A stretch of 11,843 bases of DNA, from positions 1 through 11,843 of the forward strand of contig JAVVTI010000027.1 of the NCBI GenBank assembly GCA_036653735.1, given 5' to 3'. The DNA comes from CAVCAD01 sp036653735 (GTDB lineage: Bacteria > Bacillota_I > Bacilli_A > RF39 > UBA660). The translations under genes and the position numbers were made by a program. Positions 1-7,827 of the stretch are shown here, in pieces; within the stretch, counting starts at the first letter, position 1; each line of letters starts with the position of its first letter. Below the pieces are notes generated by a model. That model worked only from the letters and a program-made list of their open reading frames with translations, was not told where the DNA came from and did not search any database.

Positions 1-838
1 TACCATCCATCCACTTTATACCAGTTTCCTCAGCCCAGCATTTTTTTCTTCTTTCCAGTAGCATTAAGTTTAAAAGATTTCTTTCCTTATCACTAACTGT
101 TCCTTTTAATTCTAATTCCCAACTATGAATATTATTACTTCCACCACGTTTATCCTTAATAGACTTTCCATACAGTTCCTCTGGTTTAAAATGATTAAAT
201 AGAGCCCTTGTAAATTCAGTATTAACTGTCTTTTGATTATGCTCCATTATATCTTTAAATAAAACTCTTTTTTCATCAAAAGAATTTAAATCTATTTGTT
301 TATCTAATGTACCAACAATATATACTCTTTTTCTAGATTGAGGAACACCAAAAAACTGAGAATCAAGAAGTTTCCATGAAACCTTATAACCAAGTTCCTC
401 TAATATTTTTAACATAGTAGAAAAAGTATTACCAATTTTATCACTCTTATTAATTAAATCATGTTTAATTAATCCCTCTACATTTTCAAGTATAAAACCA
501 TAAGGTCTTTTTTCCTTAAGTATTCTAGCCACCTCAAAAAACATAGTTCCTCTAACATCTGCAAAGCCTAAACCTTTACCTGCAGTACTAAAAGACTGGC
601 AAGGAAATCCTCCTAGTAAAAAATCAAAATCCTCTAATTCTTTAGCATCTATTTCTCTAATATCTCCTACTAAATTCTTATGTTCAAAGTTTGCTTTTAA
701 AACCTTAACCGCACTAGGCTTTATCTCAGATGTTAATATACACTCTGTTTTATATCCTAGACTATTAAAAGTCTCCTCAAATGATTTCCTAATACCACCC
801 ATACCAGCAAAAAGATCAACAAACCTTATTGTTTTCAT
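1..838 (-). CDS. dcm: C5-cytosine DNA methyltransferase (Dcm/type II R-M type), 3' end cut by window
   Basis: Transfers a methyl group from SAM to C5 of cytosine in DNA. Only the first 279 residues are inside the window; the gene runs off the left edge. Family motifs are in order: motif I FVDLFAGMGG (residues 6-15), the catalytic PCQ loop with nucleophile Cys80 (GGFPCQSFS), ENV at 118-120, and QSRKRVYIVG at 167-176. The following part, up to the edge, belongs to the target-recognition region. The remainder of that region and motifs IX-X should lie beyond position 1, so sequence specificity cannot be read. ATG at 836-838 follows a strong TAGGAGGT ribosome site. The gene starts 22 nt after the Fic stop, which suggests one transcript. 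A cognate restriction enzyme, if any, would be outside the window; an orphan methylase is equally possible. Family call is very safe. Confidence 0.95.
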   Translation of the reverse strand, partial: MKTIRFVDLFAGMGGIRKSFEETFNSLGYKTECILTSEIKPSAVKVLKANFEHKNLVGDIREIDAKELEDFDFLLGGFPCQSFSTAGKGLGFADVRGTMFFEVARILKEKRPYGFILENVEGLIKHDLINKSDKIGNTFSTMLKILEELGYKVSWKLLDSQFFGVPQSRKRVYIVGTLDKQIDLNSFDEKRVLFKDIMEHNQKTVNTEFTRALFNHFKPEELYGKSIKDKRGGSNNIHSWELELKGTVSDKERNLLNLMLLERRKKCWAEETGIKWMDG

Positions 839-860
839 AAATACCTCCTAACATATATCT

Positions 861-1934
861 TTATTTAATAAATATATTATACATATTATCATATCTATAA
901 GTAACTCTAGTAGTATTAGGTTCTTTACTCTTAGATATAATACCTAGTTCAAGTAATCTCTTAATAAGCTTATTAACAGAGTTTATATGCATATTTAAAT
1001 CCTTAGTAACATCTCCTATAGAAAGTACTATCTTATTAGCTAAATATGGATAAAAAGACTTAATAAGACTACCACTTATATTATCTAAACACTTCTTATA
1101 ATCTTCTTCATATACTTTATTTATCTTATCAATTCTATTTATATTAAGAGAACACTGTAAAGAAAGCATCTTTAAGAAAAATATAACATACTCTCTAGCA
1201 TTTCCTTCCCTAGCACCATTTAAAACCTTAAAATATAAAGACTTATTCATTTCTAGTGCTTCACTAATCATTAAAATAGGTTCTTCCTTAAGATAATAAC
1301 TAAATAATAAAGGAACCATGCACCTACTAATTCTTCCTCCACCCTCACTAAATGGATGTACAGTAAGTATTCTAAAATGAGTTAAAGCAATATTTACTAA
1401 GTACTCATAAGGACTATTATTAATACTATCTACTATACTTATAATAGAAGACTTAATATAATTCTTCTTTATTGGTACAAAATCTATAGTCTTACCAACA
1501 AGTCCCATCTTCATAACATAACTTTGATTTCTCCTATATACTCCTATATCCTTCTTACTACTTCCTGTCTTACTAAGTAATATCTCATCCATCTTACTAA
1601 AAATATTAATATCTACTTTATTAATATTTTTAAGCTCCTTAAAAGTATTAATAAAACACTTCTTATTATTCTTTATTAAATTAACTATAGTACTCTCATT
1701 AGAGTACTTAATATAAAACATAAAGTTTTTCTTTACCCTATCTTCTTTTATATTAAGAGAATAAACACTTTCACTTAGTAACATAAGATCTATATAATAA
1801 TTAAAACCATTCTTAAGAGTTAATAAAGAATGTTTAAACCCTCCATAAGTAATATACACATTTCTTATTAAAGATTTAATCTCATCATCTTCATCTATTT
1901 TAGTAAATAAACAAGAACATTTAGTAGTCTCCAT
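861..1934 (-). CDS. Fic domain protein with C-terminal winged helix, variant Fic motif
   Basis: Fic enzymes usually transfer AMP from ATP onto hydroxyls of target proteins. The core motif reads HPFSEGGGRISR (residues 193-204) against the family HxFx(D/E)GNGRxxR, so catalytic His193, acidic Glu197 and both Arg are kept but the Asn of GNGR is Gly199. The N-terminal part has the Fic_N layout. The segment around YSLNIKED (58-65) sits where the inhibitory (S/T)xxxE(G/N) helix is expected, but the Glu position is Lys63, with Glu64 next to it. Residues about 287-345 form a winged helix-turn-helix with a recognition-type helix (NSVNKLIKRLLELGII), so it may regulate its own promoter or another. An upstream in-frame GTG at 1943 is possible; ATG at 1934 is preferred because GGGTG lies about 7 nt before it. 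Target unknown. Likely co-transcribed with the methyltransferase downstream. Confidence 0.88.
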   Translation of the reverse strand: METTKCSCLFTKIDEDDEIKSLIRNVYITYGGFKHSLLTLKNGFNYYIDLMLLSESVYSLNIKEDRVKKNFMFYIKYSNESTIVNLIKNNKKCFINTFKELKNINKVDINIFSKMDEILLSKTGSSKKDIGVYRRNQSYVMKMGLVGKTIDFVPIKKNYIKSSIISIVDSINNSPYEYLVNIALTHFRILTVHPFSEGGGRISRCMVPLLFSYYLKEEPILMISEALEMNKSLYFKVLNGAREGNAREYVIFFLKMLSLQCSLNINRIDKINKVYEEDYKKCLDNISGSLIKSFYPYLANKIVLSIGDVTKDLNMHINSVNKLIKRLLELGIISKSKEPNTTRVTYRYDNMYNIFIK

Positions 1935-1950
1935 ACTTATCACCCACTAA

Positions 1951-1959
1951 ATTATATCA
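1951..1959 (-). promoter_or_regulatory. Extended -10 promoter for the Fic-methyltransferase pair
   Basis: On the minus strand the sequence reads TGATATAAT, an extended -10 element. No convincing -35 is seen at 16-18 nt. The predicted transcription start falls near 1944, leaving a leader of only about 10 nt before ATG 1934, so the transcript would be nearly leaderless. Confidence 0.5.
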
Positions 1960-2033
1960 TAAATAAAACAAAAATACACATAATTTAATAAAATTATGTA
2001 TAAATTATATAGAAGTTTATATATAAAAATAAA

Positions 2034-2062
2034 TAGACATAATGTACTAACTTTGTTATAAT
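2034..2062 (+). promoter_or_regulatory. Sigma-70/SigA-type promoter of the membrane protein gene
   Basis: TAGACA (2034-2039, 5/6 to TTGACA) is separated by exactly 17 nt from TATAAT (2057-2062), which is itself preceded by TG (TTGTTATAAT). This is the best complete promoter in the window. A weak AAAGGA ribosome site follows at about 2070-2076, ahead of ATG 2087. Confidence 0.75.
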
Positions 2063-2086
2063 ATTAGATGAAAGGAAAAATATAAT

Positions 2087-3688
2087 ATGAAAAACAAAAT
2101 AATGATAGTAAGACTTGCAATAACATTATTACTTACTTGTCTTATATATTACTTTACTTTACCCGTTATTAACTTATCAGATGGGAGGTTTTACAACTTC
2201 ATAGTAATTATATTATTAATATTTATTATGACATCTGTAATAAATGTAGTAGACATTAAGAATTTGAAATTTACTACATTTAAAAAAACTAAAGGAACTT
2301 TAATTACTATTGTTTCCGTAGCTTTAGTTTTTGGATTAATATTTATAATTAACTTAGTTTACTCACCTTTATTTAATTCAAAAATGTACTATGAAAGAAT
2401 AAAGATAACAAAAGATAAAACATTTACTGAAACTATTAAACCAGTAGACTTTAATGCAATACCATTATTAGATAAAGCTTCTAGTGAAAAACTAGGAGAT
2501 AGAGTAATGGGTCAAATGCCAGAGTTAGTAAGTCAGTTTACAGTATCATCTTTATATACACAAATAAACTATAATAATGATATAGTAAGAGTAACTCCTC
2601 TAGAATATGCTGATATAATAAAATACTTTACTAATATGAAAGAGGGAGTAAAAGGTTATATTACAGTAAACTCAGTTACAGGAGAATCTAAACTTACTAA
2701 GTTAAAAACAGGAATGAAATATATGCCCTCAGCACTATTTTCTAAAGACTTAGCAAGACACCTAAGATTTAAATATCCTACTACTATATTTGACAGATAC
2801 TCATTTGAAATAGATGAAAAAGGAAACCCATTTTGGATAGTTCCTACAATTAAATATAAGGGTGTAGGAGTTAAAAAAGAAATAAATGGAGTTATAACAG
2901 TAGACCCAGTAACAGGAAAAACTAAGAAATATGAAATAGGTAATGTACCATCATGGATAGACCATGTATATACAGCAGACCTTATACTAGAGCAAGTAGA
3001 TGACTGGGGTAAATATGAAAATGGATATCTTAACTCAGTATTTGGACAAAAAGGAGTAGTAAGAGCAACTAAAGGTTATAACTATACTACTATAGGAGAT
3101 GATGTATACTTATATACTGGTATAACATCAGCTACAAGTGATGAATCTAACCTAGGATTTATACTTACAAATATGAGAACAAAAGAAACAGCATTCTATA
3201 AAGTACCTGGAGCTGAAGAATACTCTGCTATGGCTAGTGCAGAAGGACAAGTGCAACAAATGAAATACTCATCTACCTTCCCACTACTAATAAACCTTAA
3301 TAATAGACCTACTTACCTAGTAAGTCTTAAAGACAATGCAGGACTTGTTAAAATGTATGGATTTATAGATGTAGCAGACTATCAAAAAGTATCTGTAACA
3401 GATGCATCATTAGGTATAGAAAAAGCTGCTCAAAACTATATATCAAACGTAGAAGTTGAAAACAATGATTTAGATAAAACCATATCACTTACTATAAAAG
3501 AAATAACAAGTGCCCAACTTAGTAGTAATACAGTATACTATATACTAGATGAACTAAACAATAAATATAAAGTAAAAATAACTACAAATGAAAACTTGTT
3601 ACCATTTCTAAAAGTAGGAAACAAAGTAAAAATAACTTACAAAGTAAAAAATGACATTAATGAAATTAATACAATAGAAAAAGAATAA
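2087..3688 (+). CDS. Three-pass membrane protein with large extracytoplasmic PepSY-like and OB-like regions; function unknown
   Basis: Function not recognised. Three hydrophobic helices lie at the N-terminus (about residues 7-27, 36-55, 71-92), followed by a hydrophilic part of about 440 residues probably outside the membrane. That part contains repeated strand-turn units of the kind GxIxVNxxTGE: GYITVNSVTGE (190-200), GVITVDPVTGKTKKY (268-282) and GFILTNMRTKETAFYKV (357-373). They resemble PepSY-type repeats, which bind or inhibit proteases in some families. The last 80 residues (TISLTIKEI, YYILDELNNKYKVKITT, LKVGNKVKITYK) have the look of a small OB-fold beta barrel. The start is fixed by the promoter and by the stop-rich sequence upstream. 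It is divergent from the Fic gene and convergent with the operon on the right, so context gives no functional clue. The reading frame is intact at 533 residues. Confidence 0.8.
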   Translation: MKNKIMIVRLAITLLLTCLIYYFTLPVINLSDGRFYNFIVIILLIFIMTSVINVVDIKNLKFTTFKKTKGTLITIVSVALVFGLIFIINLVYSPLFNSKMYYERIKITKDKTFTETIKPVDFNAIPLLDKASSEKLGDRVMGQMPELVSQFTVSSLYTQINYNNDIVRVTPLEYADIIKYFTNMKEGVKGYITVNSVTGESKLTKLKTGMKYMPSALFSKDLARHLRFKYPTTIFDRYSFEIDEKGNPFWIVPTIKYKGVGVKKEINGVITVDPVTGKTKKYEIGNVPSWIDHVYTADLILEQVDDWGKYENGYLNSVFGQKGVVRATKGYNYTTIGDDVYLYTGITSATSDESNLGFILTNMRTKETAFYKVPGAEEYSAMASAEGQVQQMKYSSTFPLLINLNNRPTYLVSLKDNAGLVKMYGFIDVADYQKVSVTDASLGIEKAAQNYISNVEVENNDLDKTISLTIKEITSAQLSSNTVYYILDELNNKYKVKITTNENLLPFLKVGNKVKITYKVKNDINEINTIEKE

Positions 3689-3706
3689 TTACTTATTCTT
3701 TTTTTT
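3681..3706 (+). terminator. Rho-independent terminator, probably bidirectional
   Basis: Perfect 8-bp stem AAGAATAA (3681-3688) / TTATTCTT (3693-3700) with loop TTAC, running into a T tract to 3706. The left arm includes the stop codon of the membrane protein gene. On the minus strand the same hairpin is followed by a short T run (CTTTTTC), so it can also end the operon that stops at 3711. Confidence 0.75.
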
Positions 3707-3710
3707 ATAC

Positions 3711-4526
3711 CTATTTAACATAATCTTCAGGATCTTTATATAAAGTAACTAAGTTCCTACCATGCAACTTACTTAAATATAAAGCCTTATCACTTCTTCT
3801 AACACTTAAAGATCTAAAATCATCAGCCTCATCCTTAATATACTCACTACCATTATTATGAACTATACCAAAACTAATACATATAGTTTCTTTACCCATA
3901 CCACTAAAAGCTAAATCAAGATTCTCAATCCGTTTCCTAATATCATTAGTTCTCTTAAAAGAAGTATTCTTATCTATATTCTTAAGAAGAATAAGAAACT
4001 CTTCCCCACCTATTCTTCCTATTACATCAGGTTCTCTTCCTTCTTTACTTCTAATACTTTCTTTTAAACAAGAAGCTACCCTACTAAGTACTACATCACC
4101 ACACTCATGCCCATATAAATCATTAATTCTCTTAAAGTAATCTATATCACCTATTATAATAGAGAACTCTTCCTTAGTACCAGATATCCTAGATAAATAC
4201 TCATTAACAAGTTCAAAAGTAACTTTCTTATTAAATAAATTAGTAGTCTCATCAGTTTGTAGATCTTTCTCCCTTACTTTAAACTTAGTAATATCAAATA
4301 AAGTCTCAAGTACATACTTCTTACCATCTACTACAACTTCCTTCTTAACAATATCATACCATTTATCCGCTTCTTTATAATAATATTCACCCCCATAACA
4401 AACACTTGATGAAATTATTTTCTCATACATCTCTTTAAATCCATTAGTGCAGCTCACTACATTACCACTACTATTTTTTACTACATAATACAGATTGTCA
4501 ATTGTTGCAAGTATTTTCTCTTCCAT
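3711..4526 (-). CDS. Diguanylate cyclase: PAS-like sensor domain plus GGDEF domain
   Basis: Makes cyclic di-GMP from two GTP. The C-terminal GGDEF domain (about residues 92-264) has an active-site GGEEF (173-177) and metal-binding Asp in IIIGDIDYFKRIND (Asp127, Asp129). The upstream RxxD inhibitory site is intact (REPD, 164-167, five residues before GGEEF), so product feedback is expected. The first 85 residues look like a small PAS-like input domain (LYYVVKNSSGNVVSCTNGF). No membrane segment is seen, so it is probably cytosolic. ATG 4526 follows GAGGAG by about 10 nt. It is the last gene of the operon, 21 nt after the GatD-like gene. That ties c-di-GMP production to a cell-envelope operon, but the signal and receptor are unknown. 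No EAL or PilZ partner is in the window. Confidence 0.93.
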   Translation of the reverse strand: MEEKILATIDNLYYVVKNSSGNVVSCTNGFKEMYEKIISSSVCYGGEYYYKEADKWYDIVKKEVVVDGKKYVLETLFDITKFKVREKDLQTDETTNLFNKKVTFELVNEYLSRISGTKEEFSIIIGDIDYFKRINDLYGHECGDVVLSRVASCLKESIRSKEGREPDVIGRIGGEEFLILLKNIDKNTSFKRTNDIRKRIENLDLAFSGMGKETICISFGIVHNNGSEYIKDEADDFRSLSVRRSDKALYLSKLHGRNLVTLYKDPEDYVK

Positions 4527-4547
4527 TTTATGTCTTCTCCTCTTATT

Positions 4548-5231
4548 CTACAACTCCTTAATACGTGCATTATAAGCTTCATTACAAGCATCTTCATAAG
4601 CAAGACTAACCTTCTTTACACCTAAAGACTTAATAATCTTCTTAGTAAATAAAGGATTACATAATAATATAGGACCAAGTACATAAGAGGATATAAAGTT
4701 TTTATAATGGAATCCTTCTTTTAAAGAATCCTTATTTATCCCAAATCCCTTAATAACATCAAATAAATAATTATTAGAGTTATCTCCATATACTTGAGTA
4801 AACTGACTTTTAAAACCTACTATTGTTACATTTTTCATTCTACCACAAAACTTAGTATTTTGTCTACTAAACATATCTCTTTTTACATAAAAATCAAATA
4901 TACCAAGACACTCTATCACCTTCTCATTATCTATTATCTTAGAAGTAAATATGTCAAATGCATTATTCATAATTAAGAAAGTAACCCCCGAATCTATTAA
5001 GTCAATTAACTTCTTCTTATATGGTAATAATTTCTCTATTATAACTTCTTGATAAGCCTCTGTTGTAGGACCCATATATATCATATTAACTTTCTTACTA
5101 ACAAATAAAGGAGTATCATTAATCTCAGTATATACAAACTTAGCATCTGGTAAGCACTTCTCAAGATACCTTACATTAGCACTATCTCCATATAAATTAC
5201 ATATATCATTATAAAGTACTTCAATTATCAT
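4548..5231 (-). CDS. gatD: GatD-like class I glutamine amidotransferase fold, catalytic Cys and His missing
   Basis: GatD normally hydrolyses glutamine and feeds ammonia to MurT, which amidates the D-Glu residue of lipid II. The opening IEVLYNDICNLYGDSANVRYLEKC matches the family hLYPDLLNLYGDxGNVxxL pattern, and the late EGFHYKNFISSYVLGPILLCNP matches EGxxYxNxIGTYLHGPLLPxNP. However, the nucleophile elbow normally written AICGGYQLLG reads LIMNNAFDIF (87-95), so Asn89 replaces Cys. The catalytic His of YLHGP is Leu185 (YVLGP). GGGQD is also lost (MGPTTEA). The frame is intact over 227 residues, a normal length, so this looks like a maintained pseudoenzyme rather than a decayed gene. Its start overlaps the MurT stop (ATGA, 5228-5231), giving translational coupling. 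It may act as a structural or regulatory subunit, or the complex may use free ammonia. Confidence 0.82.
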   Translation of the reverse strand: MIIEVLYNDICNLYGDSANVRYLEKCLPDAKFVYTEINDTPLFVSKKVNMIYMGPTTEAYQEVIIEKLLPYKKKLIDLIDSGVTFLIMNNAFDIFTSKIIDNEKVIECLGIFDFYVKRDMFSRQNTKFCGRMKNVTIVGFKSQFTQVYGDNSNNYLFDVIKGFGINKDSLKEGFHYKNFISSYVLGPILLCNPLFTKKIIKSLGVKKVSLAYEDACNEAYNARIKEL

Positions 5232-6556
5232 ATTCCACCTAATTTCCTTTTAATATCATCCATAAGTTTAAAAGCAGTCTTATTATTATAAGTATCATGA
5301 ACTATATATATTTTATCAGCATTCATATAATCAATATAATTATAAGTATCACCTTCCTTAGGAGTAGTAAATATAATCTTATTACTAACTCCCGCTAAAA
5401 GTAATCTAAGCTTACTATCAAACCTCCTATTACCACCTATAATAATCTTACTTATATTCTTATTATTTAAATACTCAAAATCTGCTTCATATAACCAAGA
5501 AGAAGTCTCCCCCTCTTTAGCATCTCTTTCATCATCAGTTATTAAAATAATCTGCTTCTTACCCTTCTCTTTTCTAATCTGATCAAATACCCTAGATGCA
5601 CTAACAGCATTTTGTCCTTTAGCAGCTATTTTAATAACCTCAGTATTTCCTACCTTATCTCTTTTTAACCTAATATCAGTTACTTTAATATTCTTAAAAG
5701 CATTACTGATAACTATATCATCATATCCAAGTTCCTTTAAAAGACTAACTATAGCCACTTCATTATAATAACATGTAGTCCCACTACCTATCATAGGATA
5801 CTCTATATTATTAATAAAAATTAAATCCTTCCTTGTTTTATTTACTACGTAATCACTCTTACTATTAGTAAAACCACAAACATCACACCTTGCATGTCCA
5901 ATATGATGATATTTAATATAATCATAAGTAAGCTTACTTAAACATACCGGGCAGTAAGTAGCATCATTAATTAAACTATTTGATTCACACTTATCTTCCT
6001 TAAACTCACTTACGCTAAAAAATATCTTCTTATTACTCTTACCAAGCTGAGAACTTATTAAATCATCACTATTAAGTATGAGCTTAAAATTCTTTTTAAT
6101 ACTAGAATCTAACCTACTAAAAATATACTGTACATGAGCATTCCTCTTAATACTATCCCTAAATAAATTAGTAACAATTAAATAATCAAAATCTAAATAA
6201 GGTAATATTTGATAAGAAGCAAGTTCATCAACCTCTAAAATAGCTACATCTGCCTTACCAAAAAAACCTATAAAAGCAGAAATAACGCCACTTCTTAAAT
6301 TACTACCTATACTATTATTTACTACACTTAAACCCTGAGACTTAAAAAAATCAATTAATATATTACAAGTAGAAGTCTTACCATTAGTACCCGTTACACC
6401 AATTAGTACCTTAGGCTTCTTAACATAACTAAGAAACTTAGGGCATATTTTATAAGCAATAACACCAGGAAAATTAGTAGCACTCTTACCAAGTAACCTC
6501 ATAAATAAATAAATACACCTGCAAGTAAATAGTGCTATATAATATCTAATTCTCAT
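5228..6556 (-). CDS. murT: MurT-like Mur ligase family protein (lipid II amidating ligase subunit), divergent
   Basis: MurT activates the D-Glu carboxylate of lipid II with ATP so that it can be amidated. Evidence: P-loop GVTGTNGKTS (residues 53-62), LEVDE after strand 3, a Cys4 zinc ribbon CPVC...CDVC (Cys202, 205, 224, 227) characteristic of MurT, and a C-terminal DUF1727-like domain. A short hydrophobic N-terminus precedes the ligase core, as in the family. Several family motifs are altered: NLFRDQLDRYGE reads NLFRDSIKRNAH (130-141), KNPAGxN reads AKGQNAV, and the SWxWDxDFE region reads SWLYEADFE. ATG 6556 is chosen over the in-frame ATG at 6574 because GGGGAGG lies 7 nt before it and the longer form would run into the preceding gene. 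It pairs with the GatD-like gene, with overlapping stop and start. Amide transfer to another substrate is possible. Confidence 0.88.
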   Translation of the reverse strand: MRIRYYIALFTCRCIYLFMRLLGKSATNFPGVIAYKICPKFLSYVKKPKVLIGVTGTNGKTSTCNILIDFFKSQGLSVVNNSIGSNLRSGVISAFIGFFGKADVAILEVDELASYQILPYLDFDYLIVTNLFRDSIKRNAHVQYIFSRLDSSIKKNFKLILNSDDLISSQLGKSNKKIFFSVSEFKEDKCESNSLINDATYCPVCLSKLTYDYIKYHHIGHARCDVCGFTNSKSDYVVNKTRKDLIFINNIEYPMIGSGTTCYYNEVAIVSLLKELGYDDIVISNAFKNIKVTDIRLKRDKVGNTEVIKIAAKGQNAVSASRVFDQIRKEKGKKQIILITDDERDAKEGETSSWLYEADFEYLNNKNISKIIIGGNRRFDSKLRLLLAGVSNKIIFTTPKEGDTYNYIDYMNADKIYIVHDTYNNKTAFKLMDDIKRKLGGI

Positions 6557-6560
6557 AAAC

Positions 6561-7154
6561 TTACCTCCCCTCATCTAAATTTTTTTTAATTAATAAGCTA
6601 ATTTCATCCCTTAACTTCTTATTAGCTTCTTCTAAAGTTAAATTATCTACTTTAAATGCATCACCAAACCTATATATTAAATCTTTATTCTTAATATTAT
6701 AACTTCCAGTTACACACACAGGTACTATATAAGCACCAGTCTTCTTAGCCATAGAAACAGCCCCAAACTTAAATGGTAATAAAAGCTTATCAGTCTTATT
6801 CCTAGTACCCTCTGGAAAAAGTCCAACAGCATAACCACTTTCTAAAAGTTTATATGCTTCCTTCTTAGCCTTTTCATCCTTAATACCCCTGTTAACACTA
6901 ATACAACCAGTATTCTTAAAAAACCAAGCAAACTTACCATCAAAATATTCCTTCTTAGCCATATAATGAATCATTCTCTTAGTACTTATAATAGGTCCAC
7001 ATTGATCTAATATATTAATATGATTACCACACACTATGAAAGCCCCCTCCATAGGAATAGCTTCCTTATTAATAATCTTAGGATGACATATTATTTTAAA
7101 TACAGGCTTTAATAAAAACTTAAAAAATATATATGTCCCTTTCTTTTCCTTCAA
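6561..7154 (-). CDS. plsC: 1-acylglycerol-3-phosphate acyltransferase (PlsC family)
   Basis: Transfers an acyl chain to the sn-2 position of lysophosphatidic acid to form phosphatidic acid, at the cytoplasmic membrane face. The family blocks are in order: NHINILD (the HX4D catalytic motif, His45 and Asp50), GCISVNRG (block II, about 83-90), FPEGTRNKT (block III, 113-121) and IVPVCVTG (block IV). A hydrophobic N-terminal stretch can serve for membrane association. The start is taken as TTG at 7154, two bases after the stop of the pseudouridine synthase gene, because GAGGGAG lies 8 nt upstream. ATG codons at 7163 and 7172 have no well-spaced site, and the longest frame reaches back to 7184. The resulting 197 residues is a usual length. 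Downstream is the MurT-like gene, with only four bases between the PlsC stop and its start. Confidence 0.9.
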   Translation of the reverse strand: MKEKKGTYIFFKFLLKPVFKIICHPKIINKEAIPMEGAFIVCGNHINILDQCGPIISTKRMIHYMAKKEYFDGKFAWFFKNTGCISVNRGIKDEKAKKEAYKLLESGYAVGLFPEGTRNKTDKLLLPFKFGAVSMAKKTGAYIVPVCVTGSYNIKNKDLIYRFGDAFKVDNLTLEEANKKLRDEISLLIKKNLDEGR

Positions 7155-7155
7155 A

Positions 7156-7827
7156 TTAATCATCTCCCTCATTAATATTATCAAATAAATTCCATGGTCT
7201 TCTAGTAGGTAAATTCAACTTAAAACATACCTCTTCCTTAGTAATAGGATGCTTAAAAGAAACCTCACTAGCAAACAAAGCTATCTGTGTATGTAATAAA
7301 GCCTTACTATTATACTTCTGATCTCCAAATATAGGAAATCCCGCATTAGCAAGTTGAACCCTTATCTGATGACTTCTCCCTGTCTCTAAAGATACTCTTA
7401 TTAAAGATAAATCTTTCTTATAACCTATCTTCTTATAACTTAAAGTAGCCTCTTTCCCCTTATCATTAACACTCACTGTATTATTATTACTATTCTTTAA
7501 TAACTTATCTACAAGCCTTCCCTCATCATTAATATTACCCATAACAACAGCATAATAAATCTTATTAAACTCTCTATTTTTAATACTTTCTGATAATCTA
7601 GATGCTGCTTTACTCGTTCTAGCAAATACCATTATACCACTAACAGGCCTATCCAGTCTATGAACCATACCCAAATAAACATTCCCAGGTTTATTATACT
7701 TATCCTTAATATATTTCTTAAGCATAGAACAAAAATCCATATCCTTACTCTCATCTTCTTGTACTGGAATGTTTATAGGCTTCTGTACAACAAGTAAATG
7801 ATTATCCTCATATACAACCTTAATCAT
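7156..7827 (-). CDS. RluA-family RNA pseudouridine synthase
   Basis: Isomerises uridine to pseudouridine in rRNA or tRNA. The catalytic motif is VHRLDRPVSG with Asp59; the usual Thr in HRLDxxTSG is Val, a tolerated variation in the family. Other family blocks are EDNHLLVVQKP near the start, NKIYYAVVMG, and the GRSHQIRVQLANAGFPIFGDQKY signature. There is no N-terminal S4 RNA-binding domain, so this is the short RluA-like form of 223 residues; the target uridine cannot be inferred. ATG 7827 is preferred because AGGTGGGAAG precedes it, although the frame stays open to a GTG at 7854. The gene overlaps the end of the upstream methyltransferase gene by eight bases (ATGATTAA), consistent with coupled translation of two RNA-modification enzymes. 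Confidence 0.9.
   Translation of the reverse strand: MIKVVYEDNHLLVVQKPINIPVQEDESKDMDFCSMLKKYIKDKYNKPGNVYLGMVHRLDRPVSGIMVFARTSKAASRLSESIKNREFNKIYYAVVMGNINDEGRLVDKLLKNSNNNTVSVNDKGKEATLSYKKIGYKKDLSLIRVSLETGRSHQIRVQLANAGFPIFGDQKYNSKALLHTQIALFASEVSFKHPITKEEVCFKLNLPTRRPWNLFDNINEGDD

Noticed and set aside
4794..4976. Plus-strand open frame of 60 residues
   Set aside because: It lies wholly inside the GatD-like gene on the opposite strand, with no ribosome site and a low-complexity product.
5228..5230. Reassigned TGA (genetic code 4) suggested by AT richness
   Set aside because: TGA ends the MurT-like gene where the GatD start overlaps it, and tryptophan is written TGG throughout, so the standard code fits.
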